Source of the DNA: Plasmodiophora brassicae
Taxonomy: Eukaryota > Endomyxa > Phytomyxea > Plasmodiophorida > Plasmodiophoridae
NCBI GenBank assembly: GCA_039704465.1
Contig: JASFAU010000017.1
Coordinates: forward strand, 248,001-312,000
Length of the DNA stretch: 64,000 bases
Reading direction: 5' to 3'
Below are positions 1 to 9,218 of this stretch, piece by piece. How positions within the stretch are numbered: the first letter of the stretch is position 1; the number at the start of each line of letters is the position of its first letter. Both the position numbers and the translations under genes were made by a program. The notes under the pieces are model-generated. The model saw only the letters and a list, made by a program, of their open reading frames with translations, ran no database searches and had not been told where the DNA came from.

Positions 1-755
1 CAGGCAAAGGGATGAACTTGCCGCTCCCCCACTCTGATCTTGACATATTAGCCACACTGACGAGCGACGAACTGGCACAGTTTGAAGACAATGAGCGCGA
101 ACTGGTGTTGCCTTTGCGAACGAACGCTCGTGGTATGCAGGTCCTTCAAATGCCGGCGTTCCCGTTGCCGAATGGCGACGCTACAATCAAAGTGGACCTT
201 GTTCCAGTTTCCGACAAGTCCAGCGGTTCTTTGCTCGATGTGGTCGCTGTACGACGCCGACCTGACTACCACCGTACCCGCGCCATGGTCCTATATTTGA
301 AAGCGTTTCTTCGCGTCAAATCGTCAATGGTCGATCCTCTGCTGTCAAGCCCGGGGGTCGGTGGCATGTCTTCGTACTTGCTTCAGGTCCTCGTAATCGC
401 CTACGTTGACAGTGTCCCAGATACGTGTGCGAATGGGGACCTGCGCTTTTGCATTGTCGGTTTCTTCGGTTACTACGGCAAGTACTTCGACTTCGCCAAC
501 TATTGCATTGATGTGACGAGCAGCGACAACCGTTTCCCGCCCAAGTCGACGTTCACCGGACCCCACTTCACGTTCAGCAGCGTGTGCGCCGTCGACCCGC
601 ACGACCCCACGAACAACCTCGGCGAGATGACCTATCGTATCAGTTTGATTCGCAAAGTTTTCGGCGCCGCCTACGACGACTTAACGCTCAACGATGTCAC
701 GCTTTTGTCCTTGTTCCCAGCTCCAGTAACGCTGTCCGGCAATCCGTTGTTCTAA
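1..755 (+). CDS. Non-canonical poly(A)/nucleotidyl polymerase, C-terminal part (5' cut by window edge)
   Basis: The readable frame (247 codons from the ATG at 12, probably continuing upstream) matches the C-terminal two thirds of a TRF4/Cid1-type nucleotidyltransferase, which adds A or U residues to RNA 3' ends. Visible: an IKVDLVPV segment at about residues 59-66 in the position of the third catalytic Asp; the central-domain helix with GGMSSYLLQVLVIAY at about 116-130; a PAP/25A-associated domain with LRFCIVGFFGYYGKYFDFANY at about 143-163; and the closing NNLG-x-MTYRISLIRKVFGAAYDDL signature of the TRF4 branch near residues 201-223. The GS and DxD catalytic motifs should lie before base 1. 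Stop at 753-755. A diverged copy of the last 100 bp lies inverted at 3104-3204. Family call is firm; sub-family is inference. Confidence 0.75.
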   Translation, partial: GKGMNLPLPHSDLDILATLTSDELAQFEDNERELVLPLRTNARGMQVLQMPAFPLPNGDATIKVDLVPVSDKSSGSLLDVVAVRRRPDYHRTRAMVLYLKAFLRVKSSMVDPLLSSPGVGGMSSYLLQVLVIAYVDSVPDTCANGDLRFCIVGFFGYYGKYFDFANYCIDVTSSDNRFPPKSTFTGPHFTFSSVCAVDPHDPTNNLGEMTYRISLIRKVFGAAYDDLTLNDVTLLSLFPAPVTLSGNPLF

Positions 756-1371
756 TGAATACGCCCAGCTGATGATCTGCAGTGACACGTGGCAGAGCTG
801 GACTTCACATTGGCGTAGAGATAGGGCGCGGCGGATACGGTCGGCCCGGCATGAATATGCATTGGGCTGGCTCAGGAAGTGATGACTGCGACATCACCGC
901 TCAAGTCCGACACGAGGTGGTCACATTCCCTTTATGTTGCAGCCTAGCAGCCGTCCACTCTGGCTAGCCAGGTCGTCGAGCGCGCATGGGTTGAACAACC
1001 ACTTTCCCGACAAATACGAAACCAGGGTCTGATGGAACGTCGCCCATGTTTCTTCGGTCCCTGCGATGGCCTCCCCCATACGATTTCTCGTAATTCTCAC
1101 ACACGCGAAAGCTAGCAAATGGTCATGGAGGGTCACCTAGTTATGTGTTTCTGTCAGGCCGGTAGGCCATCGACTCCCACCGTGTGTGCCAAGGAATATA
1201 CCTACTGCATGTGATAGTGCGGAATCGACCGATGGAACAGGGGGCTTCGGTTACCTTTCGCCTCAGACATAGCATGGCACCGGCCCTGTTACCTGCTCAG
1301 CGCGACCAGGACGCAAGGCTGGAATCGCAATTGTATTGCAGTGAGCAGGGATGGTTGGGAGACGCAGCGGA
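756..1371. other. Spacer between poly(A) polymerase and Nudix gene
   Basis: Convergent 3' ends flank this stretch. Short open frames exist on both strands but none has recognisable motifs or a splice partner. I see no RNA gene or repeat here. Confidence 0.4.
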
Positions 1372-2857
1372 TCAGAAGTGTGTAGGAGCGACCAGATCCT
1401 GCAACGCAAGGATCACCTGAGATTGCAGAATATGGTAATGGTCGAAGGCCAGCGGCACGGCGATGGTGTCCTCGCGAGCGATGTTGACGCCAGTGTCAGT
1501 GGTCTCCGTGAACGTGTCGCTGCCGAAGTTCGGAGGCGCCTGCCCACGAACGTACGCGCTCAACGAGTGTACCGGGAACCAGGCGACCTTCTTGGCGTCA
1601 TCTGCCGCCTTCGGTTTCGCCTTGTCCATGTCAACGACGCCACTGATGAACACGAACGTGGCGGTGTATCCACGAGGATCGCGTTCGGCGCTGGCGCTGT
1701 ACCCGAGCGGTGTCAGGTCCAGTCCGGTCAATGACGTTTCTTCCTCTAATTCGCGGTGGGCGGCCTGTATCGCGGATTCCCCATCCTTGACGTCCAGGAA
1801 CCCACCGGGGAATGCCCTGCACCCCAGCCAGATGTCATATCACTGCCATGTCAGCACATACACATGTTCCCTGCCTACCAGTAGTTCTTGTACGGATAGT
1901 TGCCACGCTGAATGAGAAGAATGTGAGGGACGTCGTTCTTCAACCCAATGATGCAGATGTCAGCGGTCAGTTGGGCCATGGCGTAGTCGTATCGGTACTT
2001 GCCGTGGACAGGGACTGGGTTCGGCGCCTTCGGAGGGATACGCTCGATCTTGTTCCTGAAAACAGCGAACCCCTGGAGTGGACCGCGTATCTCCTGGCCA
2101 GGAGCGTTCCACAGCAGTTGACCACGTTGCCCAGATTCGTCGACCATTTTCTCGAACGCTGCGCGGGCCTCGTTCTGCAGAATATCAAAATGGTCGAAGG
2201 CCATCGGGATGCCGGCATACCCAGATCCAAGCACAGGCATGCCTGCGGCTGTCCAGCCGGAAAGCTCAGGGTCGCCGAGGATCGGGACGTAGTCGTTCTC
2301 TGAATACGCCTTGAGCGATCTGACCGGGAACCAGGCCTGCCGGAAGGAACGACCAGCGACGGGCTGGACACGCTCCATGTCGACGAAAACCATGAACACG
2401 AACGACACCGTATAACCTCGCGGATCACGCTCTGCACCGGCACGATACCCGATCGGTTCAACGTGCAATTGATGGCTCGCGCCCTCCAGTTCCCGGTATG
2501 CGGCATCGATCAGCGTTTCCCCCTGAGCGATATTAACGCGCCCGCCGGGGAGGATCCTGCACCATATTCCGTTAGAAGCAGCGACGTCCGACCGGGACAC
2601 TTTGCTCACCAGTGGTTGCTGTAAGGTCGGCCAGCGCGTTCAGCCAGAAGAGCATGAGGGACACCATCACGTACGCCGATAATACAGAGGCTGACTGACA
2701 GCGAGGCCATGGCGAAGTTGTACCGAAACTCGCCATAGCCTGCGGAGGGGCGCGGCGAGGTTTCAGGAATGTCCTCGATCGCGTCATCGTCACAGGCAAA
2801 CGCAACGGCCGCAGCCGCCGCGGACCACAACAGCACGTCCGTCCTGATGTTTGACAT
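1372..2857 (-). CDS. Secreted tandem double-Nudix-domain protein (copy 2)
   Basis: Three exons: 2857-2610, 2556-1879, 1816-1372; both introns (53 and 62 nt) are GT-AG and the spliced length is exactly 457 codons including stop. Residues 1-22 form a signal-peptide-like stretch (hydrophobic LLWSAAAAAVAFAC). Two Nudix folds follow, at about residues 50-270 and 280-456. In each, an exon ends on the same split Trp codon of the strand before the Nudix box (…YSNHW, …YKNYW), and each fold carries RDPRGY, the motif typical of NrtR/ADP-ribose-hydrolase-like Nudix proteins, and a shared tail motif (P-x-AFDH-x-x-ILQ). The second box keeps RELEEET, so it is near-canonical (final Gly replaced by Ser); the first reads RELEGAS and has lost the metal-binding EE pair. 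Substrate is unknown; hydrolysis of ADP-ribose or NAD-type nucleotides is inference. Confidence 0.8.
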
Positions 2858-2880
2858 CTGTAGGCCTTGGCCAGCGTTTT

Positions 2881-2886
2881 ACACAC

Positions 2887-2935
<49 letters not shown>
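2881..2935. repeat. (AC)n microsatellite
   Basis: About 27 AC units with one G interruption near the start. It lies just upstream of the first exon of the minus-strand Nudix gene, so it sits in that gene's promoter region; length variation there could affect expression, but this is speculation. Confidence 0.95.
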
Positions 2936-2937
<2 letters not shown>

Positions 2938-3103
2938 AGAATAGCAGATTGACGCGACCGTGCCGGGCCTGGGTGCGCGGATTGCATTCGCGCACCCGGG
3001 CGGGTCTCGCCAGTCGCCACGGAGTCCGTGGCCGCAATCCCCTACCCGTATCAAACACTGCGCAGTACCCCTCTGGGACCTGTACGTGATCTTCCAGAAA
3101 ACG

Positions 3104-3204
3104 GGAGCTGGGAACAAGGACAGAGGCCTGACGCCTCGCTCGCTGGCCGTTAAGTCGTCGTAGGCGTCGCGGAAAACTTTGCGAATCAAACTGATACGAT
3201 AGGT
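3104..3204 (-). pseudogene. Inverted fragment of the poly(A) polymerase 3' end
   Basis: The minus strand repeats, with scattered substitutions, the final ~100 bp of the polymerase gene at 1-755: the peptide TYRISLIRKVF-x-x-AYDDL is followed in both by a LSLFPAP tail. Nothing of the upstream polymerase domain is found next to it, so this is a duplicated gene tail, not a gene. Confidence 0.7.
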
Positions 3205-3689
3205 CGATGTTGGAGGTGTTTTCGGGTGAAACGCTCGTCGACTAATGGGTTGAGACCAGGCACTGGTGCCTTTTCCGTCCATCGCACGGAGAGTCGCTTG
3301 CCGTCGTATTCAGGACGAAGAAGCTGAAGTGCCCTGTGACTCTCTTCCAGCTCTTCTTTCATCGACCGGAGCGCCACCCTGAAAGTCTGCGATGCCTCGT
3401 GCAACACCGTTGCCCGCCTCGTGGTCGTTGCAACCGTCATGCCCGTTATGCTGTTTGGACTGGGATCATTGTACGCGAAGTTCATGACGCGATTTTGAAC
3501 GTGCTTCCACAGCGCCGCCGTTGTAGGTGCTTCATGTTCCAGATAGACGGCCAGTTCCGGAGCCGCTGATGTTCCGTCGGCTGCTGTGAGAATGCACTGG
3601 AAGGCACATGACAAACGCACCATGGAGATACAGTCGATAAAAGAGCATTCACCGCCAGAACGGTGTGTGGTCGCCGGCTTGGCAGGCAA
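3186..3689 (-). CDS. Unclassified 167-codon open frame
   Basis: An uninterrupted minus-strand frame between the two Nudix genes. It contains a short hydrophobic stretch (MVRLSCAFQCILTA) and a charged helical C-terminal half (about residues 85-125, E/L/R-rich). It overlaps the polymerase-tail fragment in another frame. I recognise no family; it may be a remnant exon or a chance frame in GC-rich DNA. Confidence 0.25.
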   Translation of the reverse strand: MPAKPATTHRSGGECSFIDCISMVRLSCAFQCILTAADGTSAAPELAVYLEHEAPTTAALWKHVQNRVMNFAYNDPSPNSITGMTVATTTRRATVLHEASQTFRVALRSMKEELEESHRALQLLRPEYDGKRLSVRWTEKAPVPGLNPLVDERFTRKHLQHRPIVSV

Positions 3690-3730
3690 TGGTCCCGCCT
3701 GCAGTGCGCCGTCACGAATTAGAGCGGTCC

Positions 3731-5272
3731 TTAGGCATTTATCGACAACCAGTTGTTCGTGGGATACAGCAGACTCTGCAACGATGGGAGAACCTGCGAC
3801 TCCAGGATGCGATCATGGTCAAACGCCAGCGGCACTGTTAGACAGCCGTCGTCGGACGCGTGGTCGCTACTCGATGTGGTCGTGGAGATCGTGTCCTCAC
3901 CGAATATGTCAAGCGTCTCTTGCCCTCCATCATCGATGCAGTCGGAACGTATGGGGAACCAAGCTAGCGCTTTCGCGTCATCCGGTAAGGTAGGCTGCAC
4001 CTCGGTCATATCAACGACACTTGTGAACACAAACGTTGCCGTGGGACCACGAGGATCGCGCCGGGTATTGACGCTGTATCCGGCCGGTTGCAGGTCCACA
4101 TCGGTCAACGACATTTCATCGCCCAGCTTGCGTTGGGCGGCATGCTTCACTTGTTCGCCGTCACTCGCATGAACGAAAACGCCAGGCAACGCCCTGTATT
4201 ACAGTCAATGTCAATGCCGCGACTCTCAGGTCAAACGCTTCAACGCTACCAGTATTTTTCAAACGGGCTAAAACGGCGCTTGACAAGCAGGATATGAGGA
4301 ATGCCGCCCTTTAACCCAAGGACGCAGATGTCCACGATCAGTAAAGACATGCCAGACAGGTCGTGCGACGAGCGACCGACGTCTGGAACTGACCCTGGGG
4401 CATTGCCCTCGAATTCGATCACATCCTTGAAAGATTCGGGTTTAACATGGGCCTGAAACGGATGAAGCGCGTCTTTCCCAAACAAGTTCCAGAAAACAGG
4501 ACGCCATCCAGTGGGTGGAGGGATTGTGAGGAAGCCCTCTCGGATCTCATTCTGCAGAATGTCGAAATGGTCGAAAGCCATAGGGATACCGCCGATGCCA
4601 GCTGCGAGCACAGGTATACCGGGTTGTGCGTTGATCGACATAGGAAGCTCACGTTCACCAAGGACGGGAACCCGTCTGCCCGCCGAGTACGCCACCAGGG
4701 AATTGACAGGGAACCATGCCTCCCTGACGGAGCGACTAGCGAGGTGCGAAACGCGGTCCATGTCGACATGGCTCATGAAGAGGAACGTTGCCGTGTACCC
4801 CCTCGGATCCCGTTCCGCACTGGCGCGATACCCGATCGGTTGCAGGTTGAGACCTGCCTCGTTGCGGCTTAACGATGTCTGATTCTCGAGGGATCGATAC
4901 GCTGCATCGATGAGCGGCTCGTCCGCACTGACGTTGACAGAGCCACCTGAGAACGCCCTGTAACAAGGCTAGTTGAAGGTATAGATTCCTAAAGAAGCAT
5001 GCACCATACCAATGGTTCTGGAAAGGTCCAGCAGCGCGCTCAATCAGGAGGACGTGTGGGATACCGGCCCGCAACCCAACGATACATACGTCTACCATGA
5101 GGTGGGCCATTGCGAACCCGTACCGTAACATTCCTTCAGCCTGTACGCGGCGAGGCGTCGACGTCGCTGGGGCACCCTTGACTAATTCGACCTCGTCGCA
5201 GGCAGACGCCACGGCCGCGACCATGAAGATCAGCCAGATCGAATGCGCCCGAGGCATTCGGGACGAGGTCAT
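3731..5272 (-). CDS. Secreted tandem double-Nudix-domain protein (copy 1)
   Basis: Paralogue of the gene at 1372-2857 with identical architecture. Exons 5272-5010, 4957-4250 and 4193-3731; introns 52 and 56 nt, GT-AG; total 478 codons including stop, a multiple of three. The ATG at 5272 (or 5257) precedes a signal peptide (IWLIFMVAAVASAC). Domain 1 (about residues 55-285) has the VCIVGLRAGIPHVLLIER strand, the split-Trp intron, a degraded box reading AYRSLENQ, then RDPRGY and MAFDHFDILQN. Domain 2 (about 290-477) has VDICVLGLKGGIPHILLVKR, a box reading AQRKLGDE, RDPRGP and a terminal AFDH-x-x-IL. Both Nudix boxes have lost the canonical REx-x-EE residues, so catalysis is doubtful; ligand binding or a structural role is possible. 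An upstream ATG at 5302 is in frame but would put ten residues before the signal region. Confidence 0.8.
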
Positions 5273-5527
5273 TGACGCCCCGGTATCCAACCAATACGGC
5301 AATGGAAAGTGCGGGCCTTCACCGGTGGTGGTCCAGCGGACCGCAAAGTCGAGCGAACCGGCAGGACGCTGCCGCTTCTATTCAGAGACGCTAGCAGGTA
5401 GGAGTAGTGTTCCGCCAGCAGTACGTGCTAATTGATGGAACTGGGAACACGACATGGCGGCAGTACATTTACACAGTTCGTCTTCTGCGGCGGAACCTGA
5501 ACGCAGTCATGACGGCCATAGCAGCAC

Positions 5528-6539
5528 TTAACGAGAACCTGATATGGGCGGGGCCACGGTTACAACAAAGCAAAGCGCGAAAACACGACAATACGCGCAC
5601 CATGTGAACGCGTATGCTGAGTGCGTTAGCGGCGACGTGGGGAACTGAACGTAATCTTCGAGAGACCGACGAAACGGACCGTCGGTTTCGCCCCCGACGA
5701 GGTCGACAACGCGACCCAGCGACAAGGTATTCTGCTTCAGGCCGAGATGCGAGCAAATCGCACCTCCATCAACGCGAATCCATACGCCTAACACCGATCT
5801 GGGAACCGCGGCCCGCTGGACGTTCAAACGGTATAGGGATACCTTCACCAAGATTGCCCGACGGTGCTGTTTGTGCACCTCCAGCCGATTCATCAGGTCG
5901 AACGACGCCGCAGGCGTTCCCGTTGACCGAATCGTCGAGGCGACTGATCATTTGTTCTACGTCGACTCGTCAGTCGGTACCATCGTTTCGAACACGGTGT
6001 CCAACCTGCGAAACGCATCGGAACCCAGCCCCGGTTCACCAGTACGACCGACCCGTCCGACATTTCCAGCGGCGCTGAATCGACAGGCAATTAGGAACGC
6101 TTCATGCATCCGAAGCATCGCGTACGATACCGATGACGTAGTAGCCGAGGCCACCAGCGGAAATGCCGCCAGACCCACTGGCGCCCGTCCCAACCACACG
6201 TGCCGGCCCACCCCGTGGTCCAACAAGCGACGGCTTCAGGAACCGCCCAGCTGGAAGCCGCACCGGCGTCCAGTCGCGTGCGACCTCGTCCAGTTGCCGC
6301 GGCGCCTGCTCCAACGACAGGCGCCGGGCCTCGATCATCTCGACCTTCTGCTGCCGTCGTTGGACCTGCCAGACACCCAGCCCCGCGGCAACGGCGCTCA
6401 TCGTCGCAAACACCGCCATCCCGCCGGCATCGCGACGCGACCAGGGCAACGCCAGCGCCATCGGCAACCCGCCGACTCCCCGAACGGCAGCTGAAAGTCG
6501 AGAACCGTGCTGCAATTTTTGGAGCGACGTCTCCCTCAT
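5528..6539 (-). CDS. SURF1: SURF1-like cytochrome c oxidase assembly factor
   Basis: SURF1 proteins sit in the mitochondrial inner membrane and assist assembly of complex IV. Exon 1 (6539-6131) encodes an Arg-rich presequence, a membrane segment (AVFATMSAVAAGLGVWQVQRR at about residues 42-62) and the family's WQ-x-x-RR motif. A 56-nt GT-AG intron (6130-6075) joins GYYVI to APLEMSDGSVVLVNRGWVP in exon 2 (6074-6006), the hallmark VNRGWVP of the family. Downstream, GVVRPDES (near 5890), VGGETDGPF (near 5665) and a final THSAYAFTW (near 5605) match the rest of the domain, but the last two intron boundaries are not resolved. 22 bp separates its start from the divergent MED10 frame, suggesting a shared promoter or a later MED10 start. 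Confidence 0.75.
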
Positions 6540-6560
6540 CTGACGACGAATAATTGATTA

Positions 6561-7211
6561 ATGGCTGATGGCCGTGTTGCATGCAAGCCCGCCCACGTAC
6601 GAACGTTTTTTGTGGGAGGTGGTGGCCGGTGGGACCGCTCACCAGTGCGGCTGCAGCTTTGTGTCATTTGGAAACCGGGTCGGTTGATGGCGGGTGCGCG
6701 GCGTTCGTCGCGGCGGCGTTCTGGGACGTCGCCAGGGCCGCCAGCGTCGTCGGTGGCGGCGCCCGGCGATGGTGTGCCGGACAACGCGGCGATGGACGAC
6801 GGGTACCGAGCGTACCTGCGGGCGCAGGCGGCGAGCGAGTCCGGGTCGCTGCTGGAGGAACTGGAGAAACGGCTGGAGAGCACGATCGACACGCTGTGGC
6901 AGAGTGCCGTGTGTGTGGAGGATTTCAAGGACGCGGCCCAGGAGCCGGTTCTGCATGCGAATATTGCACAGTTTATGGAGGACCTGAATGCGGTCTCTTC
7001 GATTGCGTCCCAGATTGACGTCGATGTGCCTGTTCGCGTGCTCGAAAAGGTCGACAGCGGCGGGAATCCTGATTCCGTCACTAAGGAGTTCGTCGAGCTG
7101 TGCCGCGCCAAGAACGCTGAGATACGCGGGCGTGTGTTCGCGACCAGACTGTTCTGCGAGATGTTCAATGCGAAGCTCGGCCGATGGAACGAACTCGTCC
7201 CTATCAATTAA
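6561..7211 (+). CDS. MED10: Mediator complex subunit 10
   Basis: Mediator bridges transcription factors and RNA polymerase II in the nucleus; MED10 belongs to the middle module. The C-terminal ~125 residues carry the whole family domain: LEELEKRLESTIDTLW, then DVDVPVRVLEKVDSGGNPDSV (the highly conserved P-x-x-V-x-x-x-D-x-G-x-NP core at about residues 150-170), then KNAEIRGRV and a closing helix ending NELVPIN. The first ~80 residues are low-complexity R/G/P and unlike the family, so translation may begin at an internal Met (for example 6687 or the MDDGYRAYLRAQ start near 6793) and the upstream part may be 5' UTR. Single exon. Confidence 0.8.
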   Translation: MADGRVACKPAHVRTFFVGGGGRWDRSPVRLQLCVIWKPGRLMAGARRSSRRRSGTSPGPPASSVAAPGDGVPDNAAMDDGYRAYLRAQAASESGSLLEELEKRLESTIDTLWQSAVCVEDFKDAAQEPVLHANIAQFMEDLNAVSSIASQIDVDVPVRVLEKVDSGGNPDSVTKEFVELCRAKNAEIRGRVFATRLFCEMFNAKLGRWNELVPIN

Positions 7212-7414
7212 TATTGTACAGCTCGTGTTTTCCCATTCGTGCCTACCTTTGTGGTGACCTTCTCACCGCAGGGCCAGATGGAGCGTGTTTCAAGTAATGA
7301 CCGAATCATGAAACGTCGCCAGAAGGTCACAGGGAGGGTATCTTGTACCGTAAGGTCCCGGTTGGGAACGATTTCGACACGGAGATGGACGAATCGCGCA
7401 CAACACAGGTCGCG

Positions 7415-8807
7415 CTACTCGATGACGCTGTCTTTATCGATTTGAATGGTTGGATGTCGGGCAGACTTGGCCAGGACAGTATGTGCGAAATCGAGAACGG
7501 CGGCCTCACTGGCATCGGAACGAATACGGACGTGCAACGTGCCGACTAGGTCGCCAGGTACGAGCGACCAGAAGTTGGCTGTCCGGCACTCCAGCACCCC
7601 ATCGAACGCAGAGATCTGACAAATGATGAGCGACTCTGCCATGAATATAAATGAGAACGCTTACGTCGCGAATGCATCGTCTGAGGGCGTCAGCTTCTTC
7701 AGTCGGACGCGCTTGCAGCAACGTCAATGACGTGTGGATAAACACGGGCCACACGAGATAAATAGCAACGCAGGCATTACAAATGGCAGACAACTAAAAG
7801 CCATGATCAGCAAACTGCCGGATATGGTCAAGTGGGCTACAACCAGGTACGACAGAGACGACTCAGGGAAGAACGCGAGGAACAGAAACACGATTCTGCT
7901 CAAGGCATCGCATAGAATGTACAGGTAGACACAGTGCAGATTAGCTTGCCTAGCACCGCTACGCGTGACACCTAAACACAGTATTGGGTAGACCTTCCGG
8001 AAACACGCGACTGAACAAATTTACCTTCACCGAGGCGACCGCAGGTGAACCTGTAGGCGCCGAACGCGTTGACAACGAGGCCGATGACTTCGAAAACAAC
8101 ACGGCGATGCATTGAAATCGGCGCGTTAGTCAACAGCACGTGTAACGACTCCATGCACGTAAAGAAGGCGTTGAAGAGCAGGAAGCACGAGGTCGTGAAA
8201 CTCGCCAGTACTTCAAAGCGTCCGTACCCGAACGAGAACGCGGAATCAGGAGGGCGCTTTGAAACCATCATTGCCGCCAGCGACGCTACAAGCACAGTCG
8301 AATCGAACAGCTTTGTCAACGACACCGCAACGAGGCCTAGGCAGCAGACTGTCATCTCGTCAGCATGAAACGGGCAATCTCGCAGCCAATACCGATATTC
8401 CAGAGCATGCATCCAGACAGGAATTGTACTGCCATCACCGAATACGTCATGACCAGGTATAGAGCGAGACTCTTGGAATCGTCATCATTGAGGGCGGTCC
8501 GCGAGAACCTCGCCAGTGACACCTGGTCGTGGCCGAGCACGCGTCGTGCCAGCGCCTGCACCGCGCGCGTCCATCGCAGGACTATCCGCTGACGGCGCAC
8601 GGCGCCACCGTTCCAGGTCGACGACCCCGTTTCCGTCGTCGCCGGCGACGACGACGACCTGGACGAGGTCAGCGACGGGAACGGCACCGAATCGGCCGCG
8701 CTTGAACCGAGCATTTTTGCGGCTCTGGGGTTCTCAGCCAGCATCACGCTACAAATAGTGCAATTTCTGCGCCTCAACTTTGCGCGCAGCAGCTCAGGAG
8801 TCGACAA
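7415..8807 (-). CDS. Cation diffusion facilitator (ZnT-type) with altered metal-site residues
   Basis: CDF transporters move Zn2+ or Mn2+ out of the cytosol. Exon 1 (8807-8393) ends in TM1; a 56-nt GT-AG intron (8392-8337) joins …MLWNIG to LVAVSLTKLFDSTVLV in TM2. Then come FSFGYGRFEVLASF (TM2-TM3 loop, strongly conserved), a TM3 with FFTCMESLHVLL, TM4 (EVIGLVVNAFGAYRF), a TM5 segment with YLYILCDAL near 7925, TM6, and the cytoplasmic C-terminal domain (DGVLECRTANFWSLVP…VGTLHVRI…HPTIQIDKD) at 7625-7430. Splice sites after TM4 are not all resolved. The family's HxxxD sites in TM2 and TM5 read TxxxD and YxxxD here, so transport may be altered; ZnT6-type non-transporting partners show comparable loss. 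Confidence 0.75.
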
Positions 8808-9186
8808 CTACCTCGGTACTCCACTGCACGAGACGTCAGCGGACATCAAACAGCTGCAGGTTGCGTAGCTGACTGGACGATTAAAATTATCAAGAGCGGG
8901 GTTCCATCATGAGGCTGTTTTCCGTCTCGCGTGCTAAGAGTTCGAGAGGAACGCCCGTGTCTGGTCGACGATCAGGGGGTACGCGCGCAGCGGCGCCGGA
9001 GCGGCATACCAGGCTGGTTGAGGTCCTGCAGCGGGCACAGGCCGGGTGATGCCTCACGTACTTGCGCTGGAACGAGGAACTGGTGCTGCGGGTTCGAGCG
9101 GCGGGCCCAGCGACGTCCAGGCAACACAACCAATTAGGCAAACGGATCCCCGATCTACAATTCGATCTTAGGCAGCGCCAGAAAGC
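8808..9186. other. Region between CDF gene and LINE; no assigned gene
   Basis: Short frames occur on both strands, none with recognisable motifs. Sequence continues across the LINE: joining base 9198 to 21556 gives the pre-insertion locus, with a short plus-strand frame starting near 21573, but no family could be named. Confidence 0.3.
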
Positions 9187-9198
9187 ATATATGACAAC
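9187..9198. repeat. Left target-site duplication of the LINE (12 bp)
   Basis: ATATATGACAAC here is repeated exactly at 21544-21555, immediately after the element's 3' tail. A 12-bp direct repeat is typical of target-primed reverse transcription and fixes both ends of the element. Confidence 0.85.
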
Positions 9199-9218
9199 AA
9201 ACTCAGTGCGCAAATGCC

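Noticed and set aside
2572..3282. A 236-codon minus-strand frame containing a run of Cys-Val repeats
   Set aside because: It is the (AC)n microsatellite read in frame, fused by chance to the poly(A) polymerase tail and an exon of the Nudix gene.
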